Positions 1 to 6,130 of a DNA stretch of 21,233 nt are shown here, piece after piece. Where the stretch lies: contig JAGLYR010000129.1 of NCBI GenBank assembly GCA_023132135.1, forward strand, positions 1 to 21,233. Direction: 5' to 3'. The notes under the pieces are model-generated. The model saw only the letters and a list, made by a program, of their open reading frames with translations. It searched no databases and was not told the DNA's origin. A program made the translations under genes and the position numbers. Position 1 is the first letter of the stretch; every line of letters begins with the position of its first letter. The stretch comes from Candidatus Eiseniibacteriota bacterium (GTDB lineage: Bacteria; Arandabacterota; Arandabacteria; JAGLYR01).

Positions 1-115
1 TTCGTGCAAGGAGAAGGGCATTAGAACAAGTCCCTAGTCCGTAGTCCCTAGTCCAAGGAGAAGGGCATGAGAAGCAGTGCTTCGTGCCACGTGCCCCGTG
101 CAAGGAAAAGGGCAT
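1..115. repeat. 47-bp modular repeats: shared 14-bp head plus module-specific heptamer array
   Basis: The 14-bp head AAGGAGAAGGGCAT lies at 8-21 and 55-68, and as AAGGAAAAGGGCAT at 102-115, so the copies are spaced by exactly 47 bp twice. Each of the first two heads is followed by 8 bp (22-29, 69-76) and then a 25-bp array of 7-bp units. At 30-54 the units are GTCCCTA, GTCCGTA, GTCCCTA and a final GTCC. At 77-101 they are GTGCTTC, GTGCCAC, GTGCCCC and a final GTGC. The window opens with TTCGTGC, which looks like the end of a further GTGC-type array. Period, part lengths and phase are read directly from the sequence. Likeness to cyanobacterial short tandemly repeated repetitive (STRR) heptamers is by analogy only. 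No gene is seen here, and function is unknown. Confidence 0.85.
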
Positions 116-130
116 CATACCCTCACCCTA

Positions 131-151
131 CCCTCTCCCAGAGGGAGAGGG
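131..151. repeat. perfect 9-bp inverted repeat, cargo of the third module
   Basis: CCCTCTCCC (131-139) and GGGAGAGGG (143-151) form a perfect 9-bp stem with a 3-nt loop. It is preceded by CCCTCACCCTA, so the whole is a CCCT-rich tract ending in a palindrome. It follows the third 14-bp head (102-115) in the place where the first two modules carry heptamer arrays. Similar CCCTCACCCTA-type palindromes are, as far as I recall, dispersed in many bacterial genomes. It could fold in RNA from either strand, but no T-run follows on the minus strand, so a classic terminator is not supported. Confidence 0.75.
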
Positions 152-277
152 AAAGACCGGCTTTCTTGCTCTGCGTAATCTGCGGCCAAGGGTCCACTGT
201 TCTCGCCCTCGCCACGTCGCGGTTATAGCCAGGCACATTCTGCGACCCTCGCAGCAGGGATTCCTGAATATCCCAAG
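152..277. other. gene-free stretch downstream of merR
   Basis: No credible gene is seen between the palindrome and the merR stop. The stretch has a short 9-bp-period repeat, CTGCGTAAT then CTGCGG (171-185), and the hairpin at 240-254 listed separately. Confidence 0.5.
240..254 (-). terminator. possible hairpin downstream of merR
   Basis: On the minus strand CTGCGA, GGG, TCGCAG is a perfect 6-bp stem with a 3-nt loop, 23 nt beyond the merR stop codon. No uridine tract follows, so this is at most a weak or factor-assisted terminator, or a 3'-end stability hairpin. Confidence 0.3.
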
Positions 278-634
278 CTAGTCGAGGAATTCCAACACCC
301 CCTCCAGCTCACCCCGGATGCTCAACAGCAAGGCCCTGCGGTCGACTTCGCGCACAGCGGTTTTCTCGGCGGGGCCATCCGGTTTCCTCCCTGCGCCCAG
401 TCTCTTGCGCGCACCCTCTATGGTCAAACCCTGTTCGTGCAACAGGTGCTTGATCATGGCGACCAGCTCGATGTCTTTCTTGTTGTACATGCGATTGCCC
501 GCCCGGTTCCGGTTAGGGCGGAGCATTCCGAACTCCTTCTCCCAGTAGCGAAGGACGTGGGGCTTCAACTTGAGGAGCTCGGACACTTCTGTAATACTGT
601 GATAGAGTTTGTCGGTACTACGGAGTCTGATCAT
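278..634 (-). CDS. MerR-family transcriptional regulator (short form)
   Basis: A 118-residue protein whose residues about 12-80 form a MerR-type winged helix: the recognition segment around HVLRYWEKEFGMLRP, a wing with NRMYNKKDIE, then a helix with LLHEQGLTIEGARKRLG. MerR proteins bind spaced promoter elements as dimers. The C-terminal part (about 85-118) is short and has no visible cysteine cluster or other effector domain, so no ligand can be proposed. The ATG start is backed by GGAGG 10 nt upstream. It is the last gene of the der-plsY-gpsA-merR run, 94 nt after gpsA. The leader contains a heptamer repeat array. Family is secure; target unknown. Confidence 0.88.
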   Translation of the reverse strand: MIRLRSTDKLYHSITEVSELLKLKPHVLRYWEKEFGMLRPNRNRAGNRMYNKKDIELVAMIKHLLHEQGLTIEGARKRLGAGRKPDGPAEKTAVREVDRRALLLSIRGELEGVLEFLD

Positions 635-653
635 TCTGACTCTCCCTCCTTGC

Positions 654-683
654 CCTATTTCCTATTTCCCATTCACTATTTCC
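654..683. repeat. heptamer array in the merR leader
   Basis: Four successive 7-bp units CCTATTT, CCTATTT, CCCATTC, ACTATTT are followed by CC. The array lies in the 94-bp gap between gpsA and merR. On the minus strand its end runs into GGGCAAGGAGG, which contains the merR Shine-Dalgarno sequence. It has the same 7-bp period as the arrays at 30-54 and 77-101 but a different unit. Confidence 0.75.
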
Positions 684-728
684 TGTGGGTACCTGGCGAC
701 GCCATCGGCCTCTGGTGAGAAAAGCCGT

Positions 729-1733
729 CTAGAACTCGTTCTTGGGGTCCCTCGTCATGAGCTCCGTGATTGCCTCCGCGGGCGACTTGTCCTCGAACAG
801 CACACGGTGAATCTGCTCGGTGATCGGCAACTCCACACCTACCTTGCGAGACAACTGGACGGCGCTCACGGCGGTCTCAACACCTTCGGCCACCATTACC
901 ATCTCGTCGAGGACTTCCCGCAACGTCCTTCCGCGGCCGATTTCTTCGCCGACGTGGCGGTTCCTGGAATGCGGGCTGATACAGGTGGTGATGAGATCTC
1001 CCATTCCTGTCAACCCGGCGAAGGTCTCGCGCCTGGCGCCCATTTCCACTCCCAGGCGCGAGATCTCGGCGAGACCGCGGGTCAGAAGCGCACCCTTCGT
1101 GTTATCCCCGTAGCCAAGGCCATCGCAGATGCCGGCCGCTATAGCGATGACGTTCTTGAGCGAGACACCCAGTTCCACACCTATCAGATCATCGTTTGTG
1201 TACACACGGAAATACTGCACGCGGAAGCGATCCGCTATCTTCCTCGCGGTCTCGGGAGATGCAGACGACGCCACAACTGTCGTTGGGATGCTGCGCGCCA
1301 CCTCGTACGCGAGTGACGGACCCAGCAGAACACCCAGCCTGAAATCAGCATCCTCCCCCCCGATTTCCTTGGACAGGACCTCAGACATCCTCGCCAGCGT
1401 GTCCTTCTCGATGCCCTTGACCACCGATGTAAGGATAGACTTGGGATCCAGGAGCGGCGCGGCGCTTCGGACAACGGACCTTAGAACCTGCGACGGCACG
1501 GCGAAAACGACGAAATCCGCGCCGTCAAGCGCCTCTCGCATTTCCCCCGAAACCATCACCGATTCGGGCCACGGAATACCCGGCAGGAACTTCCGGTTCT
1601 CGCTGTCTCTGCTAATACCGCTCACGACCTCCGGGTCGTGTTCCCAAAAGCGAACCCGATCCCCCTTGGCAGCCAGAAGGAGCCCCAGCGTCGATCCCCA
1701 GCTCCCCGCTCCGAGTATGGTAGTATTGCTCAC
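729..1733 (-). CDS. gpsA: NAD(P)-dependent glycerol-3-phosphate dehydrogenase
   Basis: This cytoplasmic enzyme reduces dihydroxyacetone phosphate to sn-glycerol-3-phosphate, the backbone of phospholipids. The 334 residues are a normal family length. The N-terminal Rossmann motif is GAGSWG (8-13). The family segments LGPSLAYEVA (137-146), SLKNV with the expected catalytic lysine K193, NTKGALLTRG (211-220) and GLTGMGDLITTC (240-251) followed by SRNR are all present. The start is GTG, and its GTGA overlaps the plsY stop by 4 bp, with a G-rich AAGGGGG upstream. It makes the substrate for the acyltransferase PlsY encoded just before it, so the two form a lipid-precursor pair. Confidence 0.97.
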   Translation of the reverse strand: MSNTTILGAGSWGSTLGLLLAAKGDRVRFWEHDPEVVSGISRDSENRKFLPGIPWPESVMVSGEMREALDGADFVVFAVPSQVLRSVVRSAAPLLDPKSILTSVVKGIEKDTLARMSEVLSKEIGGEDADFRLGVLLGPSLAYEVARSIPTTVVASSASPETARKIADRFRVQYFRVYTNDDLIGVELGVSLKNVIAIAAGICDGLGYGDNTKGALLTRGLAEISRLGVEMGARRETFAGLTGMGDLITTCISPHSRNRHVGEEIGRGRTLREVLDEMVMVAEGVETAVSAVQLSRKVGVELPITEQIHRVLFEDKSPAEAITELMTRDPKNEF

Positions 1734-2380
1734 GACGTCGCCCCCTTACGGATTCGCTCCAACCGGTTCTCGTTTCCGTCGAGCAACCGCCGGATGTTGG
1801 AGCGGTGTTTTGCCAATACAACAACGGCAATGATGACGGCCAGCCAGAACTCGGGGCGCGAAGCGGCTGCCACTGAAGGCGGCCGCGCTCCTACGAAGTA
1901 CACTCCGATGGGCAGAACCAGAGTCCCGATCATGGATCCTACAGAAACATAGCGTGTGAGAACAACCAGGAGCAGCCAGACGACAAACGATATGAGAGCA
2001 GGAATAGGCGTAAGGCCCAAAAAGGCGCCTGCGGCCGTGGCAACACCCTTCCCCCCCCGGAACTTGAGAAACACCGTCCAGATGTGTCCGGCAATGGTGC
2101 CGAGGGCCGCCGCGCTGCGGCACCAGGATGCGGGTTCCCACCCCAACGCGCCGGCGAGCCATCCAGCGACAATGACACCGGCCGCGCCCTTGCCGATATC
2201 CAGAATCAGCACAGGCACAGCGAACCCGGCGCCCAGAACCCGGTACGTATTGCTGGCGCCCAGATTCCCGCTGCCGTGCTCCCGGAGATCCACTCCCCGG
2301 AGACGACCCGCCAGGTAGCTGAAGGGAATCGATCCCAACAGGTAGCCGATCAGTAGAGAGACTGGAATGCCCGGCCACAT
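1730..2380 (-). CDS. plsY: acyl-phosphate:glycerol-3-phosphate acyltransferase
   Basis: This integral inner-membrane enzyme transfers the acyl group from acyl-phosphate to position 1 of glycerol-3-phosphate, giving lysophosphatidate. The 216 residues contain several hydrophobic helices. The cytoplasmic-loop motifs of the family are GSGNLGASN (36-44), DIGKG (61-65), GH (98-99) with KFRGGKGVAT (106-115), and KHRSNIRRL (191-199) near the C terminus. The ATG start has GGAG 6 nt upstream. Its stop overlaps the gpsA start. PlsY usually works with PlsX, which is not in this window. Confidence 0.97.
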   Translation of the reverse strand: MWPGIPVSLLIGYLLGSIPFSYLAGRLRGVDLREHGSGNLGASNTYRVLGAGFAVPVLILDIGKGAAGVIVAGWLAGALGWEPASWCRSAAALGTIAGHIWTVFLKFRGGKGVATAAGAFLGLTPIPALISFVVWLLLVVLTRYVSVGSMIGTLVLPIGVYFVGARPPSVAAASRPEFWLAVIIAVVVLAKHRSNIRRLLDGNENRLERIRKGATS

Positions 2381-2410
2381 GAGAAACTCCAGACCAGCGC
2401 CGCGTGCTCG

Positions 2411-2470
2411 GAAAGGGACATTAGGACAACAGTCTCGCTCTTCGCGAAGCTCTCGCGTTGTCGCCCTTTC
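2411..2470. repeat. imperfect palindromic element between der and plsY
   Basis: Nested arms surround the perfect palindrome CTTCGCGAAG (2440-2449): GACAAC (2425-2430) with GTTGTC (2457-2462), and GAAAGGG (2411-2417) with CCCTTTC (2464-2470). TCTCGC occurs as a direct repeat on both sides of the centre (2433-2438, 2451-2456). The left arm, GAAAGGGACATTAGGACAAC, resembles the head of the first left-end module (13-29), so the element may belong to the same dispersed family. It could fold in the der-plsY transcript. Confidence 0.55.
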
Positions 2471-2485
2471 CCCCTTTGGATATCT

Positions 2486-3790
2486 CTATCTACGTCGCCG
2501 CAGAGACAGCTTGATCGGTGTCCCTTCGAACCCGTATTCCTTTCGCAGCTGGTTCATGAGGTAACGGATATAGTTCCTCTGTATGTTCTCCGGCCTCGAT
2601 GCGAACACCACAAAGCTCGGCGGGCAGTCCGCTATCTGGGTGCCGTAGAATATCCTGGTCGGACGCCTTCCCGGGGGGGGATGGTATTCCACGATTTTCT
2701 GGAGCGTCCGGTTCAGATCCGCAGTCTGGATCCGCGTCCGGCGAGCCCCGTCCACCTTGCGCGCAGCCGGTAGAAGGGCCTTCGTCCCGTGCTTTTCCTT
2801 GACCGAAATGAAGTGGACAGGTGCGTACGGATTGAAGGCCATGACACGCTCCAGTTCCTCGGCGAGTCTCTTCTCCAGTGGGCGCCGGGCCTGGACAAGG
2901 TCCATCTTGTTGAACACGAGGATGCTGCCGCGCCCCGCTTCATGGGCGAGCCCGGCGATCCGGATATCCTGCTGGGTCACGCCATGATTGGCGTCCATGA
3001 GAACCAACGCCACGTCGCACTTCTCGATACTGTGCACACTTCGCAGATGGCTGTAGAACTCCACGCGGGAGGAAATTCTGCCGCGCCGCCGGAGACCCGC
3101 CGTGTCCACCAACACGTAGGGTTGCCCTTTCACCGTGATGGGCGTGTCTATGGCGTCCCGCGTGGTACCCGGCTCAGCATCAACGACGTTGCGGTAGGTT
3201 CCCAGTAATTGGTTCACGAGCGAGGACTTTCCGACATTGGGGCGGCCGATCACGGCAACGCGGACGCCTTCGGACGCCGCCTCGTCATCCAATTGCTTTG
3301 GCAGCAGCGCGACCAGATCATCCAGCATCTGCCCGATTGAGGTACCGTGGATGGCCGAGACCAGAACAGGCTCTCCCAGCCCGAGCGATTGGAGCCCCGC
3401 AGCCGGCCCCTCCGGTGCGCGATCGCTCTTGTTGCCTACGAGGAGACACGGCTTGTTCCGCCGCTTGATGATCCGGGCCAGAGAAAGCTCGACCTCGCCG
3501 GCCCCCAGCTGCGCGTCTACCAGGAAGAGTATGACATCCGCCTCGTCCACCGCAACTCTGGTCTGGTCGAGAACGAGCGCATCAATGCCATCCGCGTTCT
3601 CCGGCATCCATCCTCCGGTATCCACCAGGAGAAACTCATGGCCGGTCCATTCGACTTGCCGGAGGTTGCGATCCCGGGTAACTCCGGGTTCATCGCTCAC
3701 CACGGCGACCCGGCTCCCCACAATACGGTTGAAGAGCATGGACTTGCCAACGTTCTGGAGGCCCACAATCGCGACGATGGAACGCGCCAT
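2486..3790 (-). CDS. der: ribosome-assembly GTPase Der (EngA), two tandem GTPase domains
   Basis: Der is a cytoplasmic GTPase needed for maturation of the 50S ribosomal subunit. The 434 residues show the family layout. The first G domain has a P-loop GLQNVGKS (10-17), DTGG (57-60) and NKSD (120-123). The second has GRPNVGKS (182-189), DTAG (229-232) and NKMD (294-297). A basic C-terminal KH-like domain follows, ending in RRRR. The first P-loop has LQ where the family normally has RP, but the catalytic GKS is intact. The ATG start has AAAGGA upstream. It lies downstream of the DUF512 gene, a frequent neighbour of der in other bacteria. Confidence 0.97.
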   Translation of the reverse strand: MARSIVAIVGLQNVGKSMLFNRIVGSRVAVVSDEPGVTRDRNLRQVEWTGHEFLLVDTGGWMPENADGIDALVLDQTRVAVDEADVILFLVDAQLGAGEVELSLARIIKRRNKPCLLVGNKSDRAPEGPAAGLQSLGLGEPVLVSAIHGTSIGQMLDDLVALLPKQLDDEAASEGVRVAVIGRPNVGKSSLVNQLLGTYRNVVDAEPGTTRDAIDTPITVKGQPYVLVDTAGLRRRGRISSRVEFYSHLRSVHSIEKCDVALVLMDANHGVTQQDIRIAGLAHEAGRGSILVFNKMDLVQARRPLEKRLAEELERVMAFNPYAPVHFISVKEKHGTKALLPAARKVDGARRTRIQTADLNRTLQKIVEYHPPPGRRPTRIFYGTQIADCPPSFVVFASRPENIQRNYIRYLMNQLRKEYGFEGTPIKLSLRRRR

Positions 3791-3869
3791 GATTTCCTTT
3801 CGTACAAAGAGCCGACCGCAGATTGCTCTTTCTCAGGTTTCGGGGCTCTATGCCCTCAGGCCCCCGCTT

Positions 3870-3885
3870 CTTCGTGTGCTTCGTG
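3870..3885. repeat. short CTTCGTG direct repeat in the der leader
   Basis: CTTCGTG occurs at 3870-3876 and again at 3879-3885, giving a 9-bp period. It lies in the 121-bp gap between der and the DUF512 gene. TTCGTGC, at the window start and at 82-87, is closely related. Nearby GGGGC (3842-3846) and GCCCC (3860-3864) can pair with a 13-nt loop. No gene is seen in the gap. Confidence 0.5.
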
Positions 3886-3905
3886 GTTGGAACTTTATCT
3901 TCTAT

Positions 3906-3940
3906 ATCAGTTCAGTGCGTCAGTTCCGCCAGGAACTGAT
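3906..3940 (-). terminator. two mutually exclusive hairpins at the DUF512 stop
   Basis: TCAGTTCC (3920-3927) and GGAACTGA (3932-3939) make a perfect 8-bp stem with a 4-nt loop over the last codons of the DUF512 gene. A second copy, ATCAGTTC at 3906-3913, can pair instead with GAACTGAT (3933-3940), also 8 bp, enclosing the stop codon (3912-3914). Only one of the two stems can form. No uridine tract is evident, so a role in termination or attenuation before der is inference. Confidence 0.35.
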
Positions 3941-5195
3941 CCACCGGCGCCGACGCGACACGCACATCAAGTCCCAGCTCCGTACCCAGATCCTCCGGAC
4001 GACCATCATCCAGGAAGACCCCGTCCTCATTCACGCAGTTAGGAGGCAGGAAGACCCGCGCTCCCTCTTTCAAGCCTCTCAGCGAACCCCAGATATCCGC
4101 ACCGGCCAGAAGACCGCTGACGGTCACCGATTCCCCGAGGAAACGGTTTGGAGGGGCAAGGACTCCGCACTGCCCTCCCGCGTGCCGGATCGGCCGCGCC
4201 AGAGCTTCTTCAAGGATTGTACCCATTAGCGTCCCCGTGACAAGGGTTGCCTCAACATTCTTCAATCTTTCCTGAGGCACGGATTCCAGGCCGGACCGTA
4301 TCTCCTCAAGGAACCGGGGCGTCATGCCGACGCCGTTTTCGATCTGCGCCATGGCCTCATAGTCCGAGACTCGTGGAAACGGAGTCCCGGCGAGAAGATA
4401 GAACTCGTCGGCGAGGAAAACCCCGCGCGTTCCCGTCTCGTTCAGACAGCGGCGCTGCCAGGTACTCACCGTGGAGATGAGCGCTCGGGAGTACTGCGGC
4501 GTACACGGAGAAAGAGGAGGCAGACCGTCGCGGTGGCGTGTAAGTCCCACGGGAACCAGGGCAACGGATTCAACGCTCGGGTAAAGGGACAGGAGATCCT
4601 CCACGGTTCGCTTCAGGTGCGCCCCATCGTTGATACCCGGGCACAGGACAACCTGAGCGTGGATCGTAATCCGCATTCCGGCCAGCTTCCGCAGGGGCCC
4701 CATCACGTCCCCGGATCTCCGGTTCCGGAGCATACGGCCTCGCAGTTCCGGATCCGTGGCGTGGACCGACACGTAGAGCGGGCTGAGTCGTTGCTCTCCG
4801 ATGCGTTCGTAGTCCTCATCGTCGAGATTTGTCAGGGTCACGTAGCTTCCGTGCAGGAACGAGAGCCGGTAATCCTCGTCCTTGATACAGAGGGACGGCC
4901 TCACGTTCTCCGGCATCTGGTCTACGAAACAGAAGATGCATCGGTTTGGGCACCGCAGGATGGGATCCGGGACCGGCTCCAGCCCCAGGTCTTCGCCCGA
5001 TCGTCTCACGAGATGCGCCGTCCGGGTCTTTCCCTCCGGGGACTCCACCTCTACCTCCAACTCCTCCTCTGAGCTGAGATAAAGATAGTCCACCATGTCG
5101 CGGATGGGCTCTCCGTTGATCGTGACCAGATACTCTCCGGCCCTGAGTCCTGCGCGCTCGGCGACGGACCCTGGTTTGACCGCTGCAATTTCCAT
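3912..5195 (-). CDS. DUF512 protein: PDZ-like domain plus radical-SAM-type cysteine cluster
   Basis: A 427-residue protein of the DUF512 / TIGR03279-like group of putative radical SAM enzymes, whose reaction is not known. Residues 1-60 resemble a PDZ domain (VKPGSVAERAGLRAGEYLVTINGEP region). C82, C86 and C89 form the CX3CX2C motif that would ligate a 4Fe-4S cluster. Conserved stretches such as YRLSFLHGSYVTLTNL follow. I chose the ATG at 5195 because it begins the PDZ domain. An upstream in-frame start at 5312 would run into the tRNA gene and adds a low-complexity basic leader. The Shine-Dalgarno signal at 5195 is weak. It is followed by der after 121 nt, an arrangement that hints at a translation- or ribosome-related role. 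Confidence 0.88.
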   Translation of the reverse strand: MEIAAVKPGSVAERAGLRAGEYLVTINGEPIRDMVDYLYLSSEEELEVEVESPEGKTRTAHLVRRSGEDLGLEPVPDPILRCPNRCIFCFVDQMPENVRPSLCIKDEDYRLSFLHGSYVTLTNLDDEDYERIGEQRLSPLYVSVHATDPELRGRMLRNRRSGDVMGPLRKLAGMRITIHAQVVLCPGINDGAHLKRTVEDLLSLYPSVESVALVPVGLTRHRDGLPPLSPCTPQYSRALISTVSTWQRRCLNETGTRGVFLADEFYLLAGTPFPRVSDYEAMAQIENGVGMTPRFLEEIRSGLESVPQERLKNVEATLVTGTLMGTILEEALARPIRHAGGQCGVLAPPNRFLGESVTVSGLLAGADIWGSLRGLKEGARVFLPPNCVNEDGVFLDDGRPEDLGTELGLDVRVASAPVDQFLAELTH

Positions 5196-5300
5196 AGGGA
5201 GAAGTCTGACCGCACGTCGCCAGCGGGTATTCGCCGGCCGTTGCAACGTTTCTTTCCGGGAACGGTTACCGATTTCCGGTTTCCAGCCCTTGGGTAAAGT

Positions 5301-5376
5301 TGGAGCGGGCAACGGGAGTTGAACCCGCGACTCTCAGCTTGGGAAGCTGATACTCTACCAACTGAGTTATGCCCGC
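5301..5376 (-). tRNA. tRNA-Gly, anticodon CCC, CCA encoded
   Basis: A complete 76-nt cloverleaf. The acceptor stem is GCGGGCA with TGCCCGC, the D stem ACTC with GAGT, the anticodon stem TCAGC with GCTGA around the loop TTCCCAA, and the T stem GCGGG with CCCGT around TTCAACT. The discriminator is T, and the 3' CCA is encoded (5301-5303). The CCC anticodon reads the glycine codon GGG. It stands alone between the deaminase and DUF512 genes. No repeat or integrase was seen near its 3' end, so it shows no sign of being an attachment site. Confidence 0.97.
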
Positions 5377-5406
5377 CCCGTCAATAGGACTCGATTCACC
5401 TTATGC

Positions 5407-5435
5407 AGCGTAGGCCAACGGGTTGGGTTGGTCAA
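5407..5435 (-). promoter_or_regulatory. sigma70-type promoter of tRNA-Gly
   Basis: On the minus strand TTGACC (5435-5430) is separated by 17 bp from TACGCT (5412-5407). The -35 box matches 5 of 6 consensus bases, and the -10 box keeps the key first, second and sixth positions. Transcription would begin near 5400, leaving a short leader before the tRNA at 5376. Confidence 0.55.
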
Positions 5436-5471
5436 GCGAAAAGGGCGAACAACAGCATCTCACCGTAGCCG

Positions 5472-6068
5472 CTAGCCGCGTTTGCGGTGAAATCCGGAGC
5501 GAAGTTGCTCTCCTTCCTTGCTCATGACGGGCCCAATAACCTCGGTTTCAGGCGAGATTTTCCCCAGCACCTCTCGGCAAGGAATCTCCTGGAACCTCCC
5601 CCCCAGGTTCTGGGGCGCCCCGTAGACCACCCTGGGAATCCCCGCCCACCGGATGGCCCCCGAACACATCACGCATGGCTCGGTGCTCGTGTAAAGCGTA
5701 CACTTTGAGAGCTCGCCACGACCAAACTGTCGACTGGCGTCACTGACAAGGGACAGTTCCGCGTGCCGCGTCACGTCTCCCGAGCTGATACCGGTATTGA
5801 CAGCCTCCGCCAGAATGGAATCTGCCTTCACCAGGACCGCGGCGAAGGGCGGATTGCCTTGCTCTGAGGCCGCCCGGGCGAGTTCGTAAGTGCGAGCGAT
5901 CATCTGCCGATCCAATTCCGTCGCGCGCGGATCATCGAGGATTTCTTCCTGCGCCTGGTCCCCCGCATCCCTGGCGCAACCGGGCGCCAGGACGATCAGC
6001 ATGGCGATCATCGTCATCCAGTGGACCCAACCACCCGATTTCCCGTACCTCGCATTGTGACTCATCAT
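5472..6068 (-). CDS. exported (putative lipoprotein) nucleoside/guanine-type deaminase
   Basis: A 198-residue zinc deaminase of the CDA/guanine-deaminase/TadA fold with an N-terminal export signal. Catalytic parts are H102-A-E104 (zinc histidine and proton-shuttling glutamate) and P-C132-V-M-C135 (zinc cysteines). PFAAVLV (74-80) and WAGIPRVVYGA (141-151) fit the same fold. Residues 14-30 form a hydrophobic segment ending LAPG before C31, a lipobox-like site, although proline at -2 is atypical. Close relatives are normally cytoplasmic. The start at 6068 has GGAGG 10 nt upstream. An in-frame extension to 6248 overlaps miaA and has no such support. The gene follows miaA after 62 nt. Substrate cannot be predicted: guanine, cytosine or another purine or pyrimidine are all possible, and a tRNA substrate is unlikely if it is truly exported. 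Confidence 0.85.
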   Translation of the reverse strand: MMSHNARYGKSGGWVHWMTMIAMLIVLAPGCARDAGDQAQEEILDDPRATELDRQMIARTYELARAASEQGNPPFAAVLVKADSILAEAVNTGISSGDVTRHAELSLVSDASRQFGRGELSKCTLYTSTEPCVMCSGAIRWAGIPRVVYGAPQNLGGRFQEIPCREVLGKISPETEVIGPVMSKEGEQLRSGFHRKRG

Positions 6069-6130
6069 GTGTCTATTCCCTCCAGACTCCTTGAAAGACC
6101 GGTTGTTCCCTGGAATCGTTCTGGCTCCTG

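Noticed and set aside
1-115. CRISPR array, because of regularly spaced 14-bp repeats with differing 33-bp intervals
   Set aside because: The repeat is too short, the intervals are internally periodic rather than unique, and there are no cas genes or leader nearby.
84-281. Plus-strand open frame whose product contains PSPYPLPEGEG
   Set aside because: It is a translation of the CCCTCACCCTA palindromic repeat and its flanks. Such peptides arise from that repeat and do not indicate a gene. No ribosome site or family match.
3895-3909. Extended -10-like TGATATAGA on the minus strand upstream of der
   Set aside because: No -35 box at 16-18 bp, and it overlaps the alternative hairpins. AT-rich chance match cannot be excluded.
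5196-5312. Longer start for the DUF512 gene at 5312
   Set aside because: It would overlap the tRNA-Gly gene and add a basic, unconserved leader before the PDZ-like domain.
5301-5376. tRNA-Gly as an attachment site for a mobile island
   Set aside because: No integrase, no repeated tRNA 3' end and no change in gene character on either side.
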